A DNA stretch of 64,000 bases from Streptomyces sp. NBC_01262 (GTDB lineage Bacteria > Actinomycetota > Actinomycetes > Streptomycetales > Streptomycetaceae): positions 4,010,501 through 4,074,500 of the forward strand of contig NZ_CP108462.1 in the NCBI RefSeq assembly GCF_036226365.1, read 5' to 3'. Positions 53,593-62,597 of the stretch are shown here, piece after piece. A program made the position numbers and the translations under genes. The first letter of the stretch is position 1; the number at the start of each line of letters is the position of its first letter. The notes beneath the pieces were generated by a model. That model saw only the letters and a list, made by a program, of their open reading frames with translations, was not told the DNA's origin and searched no databases.

Positions 53593-54567
53593 TTGTCCCC
53601 GTCCCACGCGCCGCGCGTCCCCACCATCGACCTTCGGCCCTGGTTCTCCGGCGACGCCGAGGACCGCGCGCGCATCGCCGCCACCGTCGACGAGGCCCTG
53701 CAGAGCGCCGGCTTCCTGCTGGTGACCGGCCACGGCGTCGACCCCGCGCTGCGCAGCGGCATCCGGGACGCCGCCCGCGCCTTCTTCCACCTCCCGCCCG
53801 CGGTCAAGGAGGCGTACTCCGTCAAGGTCGGCAGCCGGGGCTGGCTCGGCCCGGGTGCGGAGGCGAACGCCTACGCGGACGGCATCGAGACCCCGCCCGA
53901 CCTCAAGGAGTCCTGGTCTCTCGCCGCGGACGAGCCGACCGGCGACCCGGTGATCGACGAGGAGTGGTTCCGGCCCAACGTGTGGCCGGCCGAGGCGCCG
54001 GAACTCCACGCCATGGTGACGGAATACCTGGGCCGCATGCGCGTGCTGTCCGACCAGCTTCTGGAGCTGCTGGCCGCCGCCCTGGGCCGGCAGGCCGACT
54101 TCTTCACCAGCCACACCGGCCACCCGACCTGGGGTTTCAACATCAACTGGTACCCGGGCACCGACGTCGTCGGCGAGCCCGAGCCCGGCCAGTTCCGCAT
54201 CGGCCCGCACACGGACTTCGGCACCGTCACCGTCCTGGACCGCCAGCACGGCAAGGGCGGGCTCCAGGTCTTCACCGACGAGGGCGGCTGGGAGGACGCC
54301 CCGTACGACCCCGAGGCCTTCACCATCAACATCGGTGACCTGATGGCCCGCTGGACCGGCGACCGCTGGCGCTCCGGACGCCACCGCGTCCTGCCGCCGC
54401 CGTCGGACGCCCCGGCGGAGGAGCTGATGTCGCTGGTCTACTTCTACGAGTGCGACACCCGCACCCTGGTCGAGTCGCTTCCTGCGCCGACCGGCCGGGT
54501 GACGTACGAGCCCGTGGACTCGCACACGTATCTGCGCGCCAAGCTGGACTCCATCAGCGTGGGTTGA
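53593..54567 (+). CDS. Isopenicillin-N-synthase-like Fe(II) oxygenase
   Basis: 324 residues. An N-terminal DIOX_N domain (VPTIDLRPWF, GFLLVTGHGVD) leads into the jelly-roll core with iron ligands His206, Asp208 (GPHTDFGTVTVL) and His264 (SGRHRVLPPP). The 2-oxoglutarate-binding RxS motif is not canonical: LMS (278-280) is found where R-x-S is expected. Start is TTG, fixed by AAGGAG six bases upstream. It follows the cytosine deaminase and faces PucR; fungal thymine 7-hydroxylase is of this superfamily, so a pyrimidine substrate is conceivable. A strong terminator follows. Confidence 0.85.
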   Translation: MSPSHAPRVPTIDLRPWFSGDAEDRARIAATVDEALQSAGFLLVTGHGVDPALRSGIRDAARAFFHLPPAVKEAYSVKVGSRGWLGPGAEANAYADGIETPPDLKESWSLAADEPTGDPVIDEEWFRPNVWPAEAPELHAMVTEYLGRMRVLSDQLLELLAAALGRQADFFTSHTGHPTWGFNINWYPGTDVVGEPEPGQFRIGPHTDFGTVTVLDRQHGKGGLQVFTDEGGWEDAPYDPEAFTINIGDLMARWTGDRWRSGRHRVLPPPSDAPAEELMSLVYFYECDTRTLVESLPAPTGRVTYEPVDSHTYLRAKLDSISVG

Positions 54568-54589
54568 TCACATCGGCACATGCACATGC

Positions 54590-54622
54590 GTAAGGGCCGC
54601 CCTCCTGGAGGGCGGCCCTTAC
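54590..54622. terminator. Bidirectional terminator between oxygenase and ccsB genes
   Basis: A perfect 15-bp inverted repeat (54590-54604 and 54608-54622) with a 3-base loop lies 22 bp past the oxygenase stop and 10 bp past the ccsB stop on the other strand. Confidence 0.88.
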
Positions 54623-54632
54623 CCACATACGC

Positions 54633-55709
54633 TCACACGCCGGCGTACGAGTGCTTGCCGGTGATGAAGATGTTCACGCCGTAGTAGTTGAACAGGAAGC
54701 ACGCGAAGGCCAGCAGGGCCAGGTAGGCGGCCTTGCGGCCCTTCCACCCGGCGGTGGCGCGGGCGTGCAGGTAGCAGGCGTAGAGCACGAAGGTGATGAA
54801 GGACCAGGTCTCCTTGGGGTCCCAGCCCCAGTAGCGGCCCCAGGCGGCCTCGGCCCAGATCGCGCCGGCGACGATGGTGAAGGTCCAGAGCGGGAAGACC
54901 GCCGCGTTGACGCGGTACGCGAACTTGTCGAGGGTCGCGGCGGCGGGGAGACGGGACATGGCGTTGGCCCAGCGGCCCTTGTTCGGCTTGCCCCCGAGCA
55001 GGCCGGTCTCGTAGCTGTCGCGGAACAGGAAGAGGAAGGTCGCGGTCGCGCCGAGGAAGAACAGTGCGCCGGAGATGATCGCGCACGAGACGTGGATCCA
55101 CAGCCAGTAGGAGTGGAGCGCGGGAACGAGCTGGTCACTGGCGGTGTAGAGAACGGAGACGGCCATGCCGAGGTCGAGGAGGACCGCGGTGGTGATGAAC
55201 AGGCCGATCCAGCGGACGTTCTTGCCCAGCGCCAGCAGCACGAGGTACGCGGTGACCGCCGTGGCGCCGAAGGTCGTCGAGAACTCGTACATGTTGCCCC
55301 AGGGGGCCCGCTCGACCGAGATGGCACGGGCCACGACCCCGCCGACGTGCAGCGCCCAGCCCAGGACGGTGAGCGAGATGGCGATCCGCCCGTACATGTC
55401 GCCCTGCTCGTCCTCACCGGCCGCGCCGGGGCCGTCGGGGATACCGCGGTCGCTCGCGGTGGCCCGGGTGACGACCTGGGGACGCTCCAGGACGGTCGTG
55501 CCGCCCGCGGACTTCACCGTGACGGCCGGCTTGGCCGCCGCCGCGGTCACCAGGGCCGCCGACTGGACGGCGACCTTGCTGCGGCTGCCGAAGGTCCACT
55601 CGGTGACGTGCGCGAGAAACGCCAGCGTGTAGACGGCCATCGCGGAGTAGATCAGGTAGTTGCTGATGTGGGCGACGTTCTCGTTGACCGCGGCAGCAGC
55701 GAGGTTCAC
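54633..55709 (-). CDS. ccsB: System II cytochrome c assembly protein CcsB/ResC (CcsA-type)
   Basis: 358 residues, about eight membrane helices. The tryptophan-rich heme motif WGWDPKETWSFITF is intact. With ResB it forms the System II heme-transport and ligation complex on the outside of the membrane. A ~70-residue soluble stretch after the first helix is typical for actinobacteria. The GTG start overlaps the resB stop (GTGA). Confidence 0.93.
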   Translation of the reverse strand: MNLAAAAVNENVAHISNYLIYSAMAVYTLAFLAHVTEWTFGSRSKVAVQSAALVTAAAAKPAVTVKSAGGTTVLERPQVVTRATASDRGIPDGPGAAGEDEQGDMYGRIAISLTVLGWALHVGGVVARAISVERAPWGNMYEFSTTFGATAVTAYLVLLALGKNVRWIGLFITTAVLLDLGMAVSVLYTASDQLVPALHSYWLWIHVSCAIISGALFFLGATATFLFLFRDSYETGLLGGKPNKGRWANAMSRLPAAATLDKFAYRVNAAVFPLWTFTIVAGAIWAEAAWGRYWGWDPKETWSFITFVLYACYLHARATAGWKGRKAAYLALLAFACFLFNYYGVNIFITGKHSYAGV

Positions 55710-57487
55710 GCGCGGGCTCCTTCGTCTTCGGGCTGGGTTTCTGCGGAGGCTTCTTCTGGGGCTGCGGAGGCTTCGGAGGCTTCTTCGGGTGGTGGTTCTG
55801 CCTGGACCGGCGCCGTGACCAGCAGGATGTCCACGAACGTGCCGAGCTCGTCGGCGATCTTCGCCGACTCGCTGCGGCCGAGACCGGCCAGCTCCACGAC
55901 CGTGACGCCGTCGTCGCCGCGCACCGCGCGCACCCACACCCGGCGGCGCTGGATGAACAGCGAGCCGGCCAGGCCGATGATCGCGGAGAAGGCGCTGGTC
56001 AGTGCCCAGCCGGTGGCCGGCTGGTGGGTGACCTGGAACTGGGCGAAGGTCTTGATGCCGTCGAAGGTGATGGAGCCGGCGCCGTTCGGCAGCGTCATGC
56101 TGTCGCCGACCTGCATCGCCTTCGAGACGATGTTGCCCTTGCTGTCCTTGAACTGCTTCATGTTCTTGGTGTCGAGCTGGTACACGTTCTGCGGCAGCCC
56201 GGAGTCGACGCCCAGGTCACCGTGGTACGCGGTGAGGATGAGCGCGGGGTTCGCGAGCGCGGGGAAGACCGAGATCGGCCCCAGCGTGCTGTCCAGCTTG
56301 AAGCTCGGGGTGAACAGCCCGCTGAAGCCGAGCTGGTCCGCCTTCCCGTTCTTGTCGACGGCGTCGGGCACCTTGATCACGCCGGTGGAGGTCAGGTTGG
56401 CGTCCGTCGGCAGGAAGGCGACCGCTCCGGAGTAGACGACCGTGCCGCTGCCGTCCTTGACGGTGACCACGGGCGCGTAGCCGTGGCCGTTGAGGTAGAC
56501 CTTCGAGCCGGCGATCTCCAGCGGCTTGTTGACCTCGATCGCGCCCTTGTGCTTCTTGCCGTCCGCACCTGTCCAGTAGTGGACGTTGGCACGGAAGGTG
56601 CGGGCGCTGCCCTTGTCGGGGCCGCTGGTGGCGTACGTGGCGTTGAAGCTGTCCAGGTCGAACCCGAAGGCGTTCAGGTCGTCGGCGCCGTAGAAGGAGC
56701 CGGGGGTGAAGTCGTCGTACGCGGTGATGGTGTTGGCGAATCCGTCGCCCTCGACGATGAGCTTGCTGCCGTCGCCCTTCCACAGCTGCCCGACCGCGAA
56801 GGAGATCAGCAGCCCGAACAGCGCGATGTGGAAGAGCAGGTTTCCCGCCTCGCGCAGGAAGCCCTTCTCCGACGCGACAGCCGTGCTTGCGCGTGCCGTA
56901 CGGAAACGCCGCCTGCGCAGCGCGCTCTGCGCGCCGTCCAGCACCTCGTCCGGCTCGGCCGCCGTACGCCAGGTCGCGTACGCGGGCAGCCGGGTCAGGT
57001 TGCGCGGGGCGGCCGGGGGCTTGGCGCGCAGCTGGCCGACGAACTGCCAGCTGCGCGGGACGATGCAGCCGGCGAGGGAGACGAACAGCAGGATGTAGAT
57101 CGCCGAGAACCAGACCGAGCTGTAGACGTGGAAGAGGCCGAGCTTCTCGTAGACCGGCGCGACCGTGGGGTGCGCGTCGATGAAGTCCTGGGCCTTGACC
57201 GCGTTCACGCTGGTCTGCGGGACGAGCGAGCCGGGGATCGCGGCCAGCGACACCAGGAAGAGCAGGATCAGCGCGACCCGCATCGAGGTGAGCTGACGCC
57301 ACATCCAGCGCAGCCAGCCCCACACCTCGCGGACCGTCCACGCGGCCCCGCCGGCGAAACCCGGCTTGCGCAGGCCGCCGAAGGAGCCGGGCACGATGAT
57401 GCCCGCTTCCTCCTCCTCGGGGGCGGTGGACAGTTGCGCGCCGGCCGCGCCGAGCTCTTTCTCGTCGGTCTTGTCGGTCGTGCTCAT
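55706..57487 (-). CDS. resB: System II cytochrome c assembly protein ResB
   Basis: 593 residues. Helices at ~70-90, 125-145 and 220-240 flank a large extracytoplasmic domain, with a further helix near 505-525 (TGWALTSAFSAIIGLAGSLF). The segments LTSMRVALILLFLVSLAAIPGS and LGLFHVYSSVWFSAIYILLF are family marks. A Glu/Ala-rich cytoplasmic tail follows. ATG start, 3 bp after ccdA. Partner of CcsB. Confidence 0.94.
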   Translation of the reverse strand: MSTTDKTDEKELGAAGAQLSTAPEEEEAGIIVPGSFGGLRKPGFAGGAAWTVREVWGWLRWMWRQLTSMRVALILLFLVSLAAIPGSLVPQTSVNAVKAQDFIDAHPTVAPVYEKLGLFHVYSSVWFSAIYILLFVSLAGCIVPRSWQFVGQLRAKPPAAPRNLTRLPAYATWRTAAEPDEVLDGAQSALRRRRFRTARASTAVASEKGFLREAGNLLFHIALFGLLISFAVGQLWKGDGSKLIVEGDGFANTITAYDDFTPGSFYGADDLNAFGFDLDSFNATYATSGPDKGSARTFRANVHYWTGADGKKHKGAIEVNKPLEIAGSKVYLNGHGYAPVVTVKDGSGTVVYSGAVAFLPTDANLTSTGVIKVPDAVDKNGKADQLGFSGLFTPSFKLDSTLGPISVFPALANPALILTAYHGDLGVDSGLPQNVYQLDTKNMKQFKDSKGNIVSKAMQVGDSMTLPNGAGSITFDGIKTFAQFQVTHQPATGWALTSAFSAIIGLAGSLFIQRRRVWVRAVRGDDGVTVVELAGLGRSESAKIADELGTFVDILLVTAPVQAEPPPEEASEASAAPEEASAETQPEDEGARA

Positions 57488-57490
57488 CGA

Positions 57491-58255
57491 TCAGATCCCT
57501 GGGGTGAAGCCGGAAGACCAGATCTGCATCTGGTAGACGATGTGGTCCCATACGCCGGTGACGAGCAGCACGCCGACCGCGACGAGCATGCCGCCGCCGA
57601 TCCGCATGACCCACACATAGTGGCGCTTGACCCAGCCGAAGGCGCCCAGCGCGCGGCGGAACGCGACCGCGGCGATTATGAACGGCAGGCCGAGGCCGAG
57701 GCAGTAGAAGACAGTGAGCAGCGCCCCGCGCGCCGCGCTGGCCTCGTTGAACGCCAGCGTCTGGACCGCGCCGAGCGTCGGCCCGATGCACGGCGTCCAG
57801 CCGATGCCGAAGAGCACCCCGAGCAGCGGCGCGCCGGCCAGCCCCATGGCGGGCCGCCGGTGGAAGCGGAACTCGCGCTGGGTGAACCCGCCGACCAGGC
57901 CCATGAAGGCCAGCCCCATGACGATGGTGAGGGCGCCGAGCACCTTGGTGATGACGTCCTTGTGTTCCTGCAGCGTCCAGCCGAAGTTGCCGAACAGCGC
58001 GCCCCCGGAGACGAAGACCGCCGTGAAGCCGAGGACGAACAGCGAGGCCCCGGCGACCATCCGGCCCCGCTTGGCCTCGGCCAGGTCGGTGCCGGTGACC
58101 CCGGTCACGTAGGAGAGGTAGCCGGGCACGAGCGGCAGCACGCAGGGCGAGAAGAAGGAGACCAGCCCGCCGAGCACCGCGATGGGCACGGCGGCCAGCA
58201 GGGCCCCGCTGAGCACTGTCTGGTTGTAGTCGCCCGCCGCCGCAGAAACGATCAC
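57491..58255 (-). CDS. ccdA: Thiol-disulfide transporter CcdA
   Basis: 254 residues, six to seven helices. The redox cysteines are in SFFSPCVLPLVPGY and IGWTPCIGPTLGA. It passes reducing power from cytoplasmic thioredoxin to ResA so that the CXXCH sites of apocytochrome c are kept reduced. The GTG lies one base after the resA stop. Confidence 0.95.
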   Translation of the reverse strand: MIVSAAAGDYNQTVLSGALLAAVPIAVLGGLVSFFSPCVLPLVPGYLSYVTGVTGTDLAEAKRGRMVAGASLFVLGFTAVFVSGGALFGNFGWTLQEHKDVITKVLGALTIVMGLAFMGLVGGFTQREFRFHRRPAMGLAGAPLLGVLFGIGWTPCIGPTLGAVQTLAFNEASAARGALLTVFYCLGLGLPFIIAAVAFRRALGAFGWVKRHYVWVMRIGGGMLVAVGVLLVTGVWDHIVYQMQIWSSGFTPGI

Positions 58256-58256
58256 G

Positions 58257-58871
58257 TCACTTCTCCGCGATCAGCGGATCGAGGATCTTGCGCAGCTCGT
58301 CCTCGGTGAGCGCCTTGAGCGCGCGCACCGCGATCCTGCCCTGGCGGTCGAGGACGATCGTGGTGGGGATGGCCTGCGGGTTGAGGCTGCCCTTGGGGAA
58401 GCGCAGGATCAGCTTGCCCGTCGGGTCGTACAGGCTCGGGTAGGACACCGCGTACTTCTTCTCGAAGGCCTTGGCCTGCGCGGTCTGCAGGTCGCGGGTG
58501 TTGATCCCGACGAACTGGACGCCCTTCGCCTTGGTGTCGTCGGCGACGGTCACCAGGTTCTTGGCCTCGGCCCGGCACGGCGAGCACCACGATCCCCAGA
58601 TGTTGAGGACCACGATCTTGCCCTTGTAGTCGGCGACGCTCAGCTTCCCGCCGTCCACCGTCTCACCGCTCAGCTCGGGGGCGGCCGTGCGGTGGCCCGC
58701 CTTCACCGTGCTGATCTCGCCCGTGCCGCTGACGAAGTTGGTGTTGCTCCCCGACGAGGACGACTCCGAGCCCGCCGTGCAGCCCGTCAATGCCAGCGCG
58801 AACGCGACGGCTCCGGCGGCTCCGGCGGAGGCTCCGGTGAAGCGGCTCACAGCGCGCGCAGCAGTACTCAT
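58257..58871 (-). CDS. resA: Thioredoxin-like lipoprotein ResA
   Basis: 204 residues. A lipobox ends at Cys31 (ALALTGC), followed by a thioredoxin fold with the WCSPC active site (Cys96, Cys99) and a cis-proline region IPTTIVLD. It reduces apocytochrome c outside the membrane, supplied by CcdA. ATG start. First of four coupled System II genes. Confidence 0.94.
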   Translation of the reverse strand: MSTAARAVSRFTGASAGAAGAVAFALALTGCTAGSESSSSGSNTNFVSGTGEISTVKAGHRTAAPELSGETVDGGKLSVADYKGKIVVLNIWGSWCSPCRAEAKNLVTVADDTKAKGVQFVGINTRDLQTAQAKAFEKKYAVSYPSLYDPTGKLILRFPKGSLNPQAIPTTIVLDRQGRIAVRALKALTEDELRKILDPLIAEK

Positions 58872-58926
58872 GTGAAAAGTTTCGCATGGGGTGCCGCGCG
58901 ATCTTACGCACCCCCGACACCTTTGC

Positions 58927-60255
58927 CTAAAGCGACGAATGCCCCAAGTAAGGGCGGCGTGATCGCTTCGGCGCCGGGCGCAGGAACCTCGCCCACCCCT
59001 CCTCCGGGGCCTGTCCCGCCGCCAGCGTCCGCAGCTTGGCCAGCACCGCCGGATCCTGCGCGTCCAGCCAGTCCACGAACTGCCGGAAGGAGACCAGCCG
59101 CACGTCGTCGTGGTCGGCGATCCGCTTGAGCGCGTCCTCGACGGCGTTCATGTAGATCCCGCCGTTCCACTGCTCGAAGTGGTTGCCGATGAACAGCGGC
59201 GCCCGGTTCGTCTCGTACGCCCGCCGGAAGCCGGAGACATACGACTCGCGCGCCTGCCGCTCCCACCCCGGGTAGTTGCGCGGGTCGCTGCGGGTGGCCC
59301 GCACCGACTGGTTGGCCAGCATGTTGTAGTCCATCGACAGCACCTCGAAGCCCCGCCCGGGGAACGGCAGCGCCTGCAACGGCAGGTCCCACAGGCCGTG
59401 GGTGCGGTCCGGCCAGACCTGCGTCCCGCCGGGCGAGCTCGCGTCGTAGCGCCAGCCGAGGCGGGAGGCGACGGGCAGCAGATTGCGCTGGCCGAGCAGG
59501 CAGGGGGTGCGGGCGCCGATGAGCTCCTTGCGGTAGTCGAAGGGCAGCGGCTGGAGGTCGCGGAAGCCGGTGTTCGTACGCCACTCCTCGACGAAGCCGA
59601 TGGCCTGGTCGATCTCGCTCTGCCACTCGCGCGAGGACCAGCGGCCGACGGAGCCGGTGCCGTCGCAGAAGTGGCCGTTGAAGTGCGTGCCGATCTCGTG
59701 GCCCTCCAGCCAGGCGAGGCGCACCTGCTCCAGGGTGGCGTGCACATGGGCGTCGGTGAGATAGCCGATCGCGCTGGCGCCCACGGGGTTGCGGGGCGGG
59801 CGGTACAGATGCTGGCGCGACTCCGGCAGGAGGTAGATCCCGGACAGGAAGAAGGTCATCTTCGCGCCGTGATCGGCGGCCAGCCTGCGGAACCGCGCGA
59901 ACAGCCCGTTGTCCAGCTCCCCAGCCCCGTCCCACGAGAAGATCACGAACTGCGGCGGCTCGCTCCCCGGCTCCATCCGCTCCGGCGCGCCCGGTTGATG
60001 CGGCTGCGCCCCGGTGTCGGCGGTCGAGCCGTCGCCGATCAGGCGTACGGGCGGCTGCGCGGGCCTGCGCGGCGGATCCGGGGCCCGGTGCGCGCCGGGA
60101 ACGGCCGACGGCGTCGGTGGGGCCGCCGGGGCCGGGGCCGTCCCCCCGGAACCCTTGGCCTGCGTCAGGCCGACCGCGGCCGCGCCCGTCACAGCGGCGG
60201 CTGCGGCACCCAGCCCCACCATCCCGCGTCGACTCACCCCGCTGAACTCGCGCAT
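58927..60255 (-). CDS. Tat-exported polysaccharide deacetylase-like protein
   Basis: 442 residues. A twin-arginine signal SRRGMVGLGAAAAAVTGAAAVG is followed by a Pro/Ala-rich linker and a NodB-like barrel: FVIFSWDGAGE takes the place of the TFDDGP motif, and GHEIGTHFNGHFC supplies H-x3-H. The first metal motif thus has a single Asp rather than DD, so activity on acetylated sugars is uncertain. ATG start. It sits between the hemL/phosphatase pair and resA on one strand; the link to cytochrome maturation is unclear. Confidence 0.8.
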   Translation of the reverse strand: MREFSGVSRRGMVGLGAAAAAVTGAAAVGLTQAKGSGGTAPAPAAPPTPSAVPGAHRAPDPPRRPAQPPVRLIGDGSTADTGAQPHQPGAPERMEPGSEPPQFVIFSWDGAGELDNGLFARFRRLAADHGAKMTFFLSGIYLLPESRQHLYRPPRNPVGASAIGYLTDAHVHATLEQVRLAWLEGHEIGTHFNGHFCDGTGSVGRWSSREWQSEIDQAIGFVEEWRTNTGFRDLQPLPFDYRKELIGARTPCLLGQRNLLPVASRLGWRYDASSPGGTQVWPDRTHGLWDLPLQALPFPGRGFEVLSMDYNMLANQSVRATRSDPRNYPGWERQARESYVSGFRRAYETNRAPLFIGNHFEQWNGGIYMNAVEDALKRIADHDDVRLVSFRQFVDWLDAQDPAVLAKLRTLAAGQAPEEGWARFLRPAPKRSRRPYLGHSSL

Positions 60256-60353
60256 ACAGGCTTGATTCCATGCGCGGCCCGCGCTCTCCAGCCCCGCAGG
60301 CGGTATTCACGCGGACGGCGCACGCACGAGAACCGTCACGGCGCGCCCGGCGT

Positions 60354-61028
60354 CTAGGCGCCGAACGCCTTGGACCCGCCCTTCACCGGCTTCGCCCCGG
60401 CCAGCAGATGCGCCGGCACCAGATCCCGGGCCGGCTCGGTGTAGCCGACCGCCACGATCCGGTCCCCGTCGTAGGTGAACGAGGTCAGCGAGGCCAGCGT
60501 GCACTGCCGCTTGCGCGGGTCGTGCCACAGCCGCCGCCGCTCCACGAAGCTCCGTACGATCCAGATCGGCAGCTGATGGCTCACGCACACCGCCTCGTGC
60601 CCGCGCGCCGCGTCCCGCGCCGCGTCCAGGGCCGCCTTCATGCGCACGACCTGGTCGACGTACGGCTCGCCCCAGCTCGGCTTGAACGGGTTCACCAGGT
60701 GCTTCCAGTTGCCCGGGTTCTTCAGCGCCCCGTCGCCGACGCCGAAGGTCTTGCCCTGGAAGATGTTCTCCGCCTCGATCAGCCGGTCGTCCGTCGCCGT
60801 CTCCAGGCTGCGTACGGCCGCGATCGGCGCCGCCGTCTCCTGCGCCCGCTCCAGCGGCGACGCCACGACGTGCGTGATGTCCCGGCCCGCCAGGTGCTCG
60901 GCGACCCGGTCGGCCATCTTCCGGCCCAGGTCGGACAGGTGGTAGCCCGGCAGCCGCCCGTACAGCACCCCGGAGGGGTTGTCGACCTCGCCGTGGCGCA
61001 TCAGGTGGACGACAGTGATCTCGCTCAT
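60354..61028 (-). CDS. Histidine phosphatase (phosphoglycerate mutase-like)
   Basis: 224 residues. The catalytic loop is VVHLMRHGEVDNP, with ASPLERAQETA and EAVCVSHQLPIW giving the other active-site residues. It is not a full glycolytic mutase by length and context. ATG overlaps the hemL stop (ATGA), a pairing conserved in actinobacteria; substrate unknown. Confidence 0.9.
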   Translation of the reverse strand: MSEITVVHLMRHGEVDNPSGVLYGRLPGYHLSDLGRKMADRVAEHLAGRDITHVVASPLERAQETAAPIAAVRSLETATDDRLIEAENIFQGKTFGVGDGALKNPGNWKHLVNPFKPSWGEPYVDQVVRMKAALDAARDAARGHEAVCVSHQLPIWIVRSFVERRRLWHDPRKRQCTLASLTSFTYDGDRIVAVGYTEPARDLVPAHLLAGAKPVKGGSKAFGA

Positions 61029-62344
61029 ACGGTCGCCTCCGCGGCGGCTCGGGCGGCAGCGGGAAGGGCTGCGGCGATGCGCTCGATCGCGGTGGCGTCG
61101 TGCGCGGACGACACGAACCACGACTCGAACGCGGAGGGCGGCAGGTAGACGCCCTGGGCGAGCATGGAGTGGAAGAAGCCGGTGAAGCGGAAGGCCTCCT
61201 GGGACTTGGCGAGGTCGTAGTCGGTGACCGCCCGGTCGGTGAAGAACACCGAGAACATGTTCCCGGCCGTCTGCAGCCGGTGCGCGACGCCCTCCTTGCT
61301 CAGCGCCTCGCTCACCAGCCCCGACACCTCCGCCGCGACCCGGTCCACGGTCTCGTACACCGCGTCGTCCAGCAGCCGCAGCTGCGCCAGCCCGGCCGCC
61401 GTCGCCACCGGGTTTCCGGACAGCGTGCCCGCCTGGTAGACCGGCCCGGCCGGCGCGAGGTGCGCCATCACATCTGCCCGCCCGCCGAAGGCCGCGGCCG
61501 GGAAGCCGCCGCCCATGACCTTGCCGAAGGTCATGAGGTCGGGCGCGACACCGTCGATCCCGTACCAGCCGGCCCTGCTGACCCGGAAGCCGGTCATGAC
61601 CTCGTCCGAGATGTACAGCGCGCCATTGGCGCGGCACAGCTCGGCCAGCCCGGCGTTGAACCCGGGCAGCGGCGGCACCACGCCCATGTTCCCCGGCGAC
61701 GCCTCCGTGATCAGGCACGCGATCTCGCCCGGGTGCGCCGCGAAGGCCGCCCGTACGGCTTCAAGATCGTTGTACGGCAGCACAATCGTGTCGCCCGCCT
61801 GCGCTCCCGTCACCCCCGGCGTGTCCGGCAACCCGAAAGTGGCAACCCCGGAACCCGCCGCCGCCAGCAGCGCGTCCACATGACCGTGGTAGCACCCCGC
61901 GAACTTGACCACCTTCGCCCGGCCCGTGAAGCCGCGCGCCAGCCGGATCGCCGACATCGTCGCCTCGGTCCCCGACGACACCAGCCGCACCTGCTCCACC
62001 GGCGCCACCCTGGCCACGATCTCCTCGGCCAGCTCGACCTCACCCTCACCCGGCGTGCCGAAGGACGTACCCCGCGTGACCGCCGCCTGCACCGCCCCGA
62101 TCACCTCCGGGCGCGCATGGCCGAGGATCATCGGGCCCCAGGAGCACACGAGATCGACATATTCACGCCCATCCGCATCCGTAAGGTACGGACCGGTACC
62201 GGACACCATGAACCGGGGCGTACCGCCCACCGCGCGGAAGGCGCGAACCGGCGAGTTCACACCTCCCGGCGTCACGGCCGACGCTCGGTCGAACAAGGTC
62301 TGAGAAACTGGCGCTTCGTACGCGTACGGATAGCTCACAAGCAC
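61025..62344 (-). CDS. hemL: Glutamate-1-semialdehyde 2,1-aminomutase
   Basis: 439-residue class III PLP aminotransferase-fold enzyme that makes 5-aminolevulinate in the C5 heme pathway. VTPGGVNSPVRAF, GTEATMSAIRLARG, YISDEVMTGFR and the PLP lysine in MTFGKVMGGGFPAAAFGG are intact. GTG start at 62344 with GAGAG five bases upstream; a GTG two codons later is possible. Its product feeds heme to the cytochromes matured by the neighbouring ResABC/CcdA set. Confidence 0.96.
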   Translation of the reverse strand: MLVSYPYAYEAPVSQTLFDRASAVTPGGVNSPVRAFRAVGGTPRFMVSGTGPYLTDADGREYVDLVCSWGPMILGHARPEVIGAVQAAVTRGTSFGTPGEGEVELAEEIVARVAPVEQVRLVSSGTEATMSAIRLARGFTGRAKVVKFAGCYHGHVDALLAAAGSGVATFGLPDTPGVTGAQAGDTIVLPYNDLEAVRAAFAAHPGEIACLITEASPGNMGVVPPLPGFNAGLAELCRANGALYISDEVMTGFRVSRAGWYGIDGVAPDLMTFGKVMGGGFPAAAFGGRADVMAHLAPAGPVYQAGTLSGNPVATAAGLAQLRLLDDAVYETVDRVAAEVSGLVSEALSKEGVAHRLQTAGNMFSVFFTDRAVTDYDLAKSQEAFRFTGFFHSMLAQGVYLPPSAFESWFVSSAHDATAIERIAAALPAAARAAAEATV

Positions 62345-62597
62345 ATGCTCTCAAATGCTGGAGGCGGCGGGCGTTGCGCGGTCAGGTATCGACCGTGCAT
62401 CTGAGACGATGATCGGGTTGCGCGGTTGGGTCTGCGGATGGTCGGGTAGTGAAATGCAGCGCGGTGGCGAGCTGGGCGATGGTGCGGGCGACGACCCAGA
62501 GCCCGAACCTGCCCGCCCCCCGGGACGCCGTCGTCGGCCATCGGCCGACAGCGAACAAGCCGCAGCACAGAGTGGGAGCAGGGGTGGCCGAGTGGGG

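Noticed and set aside
62345..62597. Small gene or RNA in the hemL upstream gap
   Set aside because: A GTCGGCC-ATC-GGCCGAC hairpin is present, but no start with a ribosome site or coding pattern distinct from background was found.
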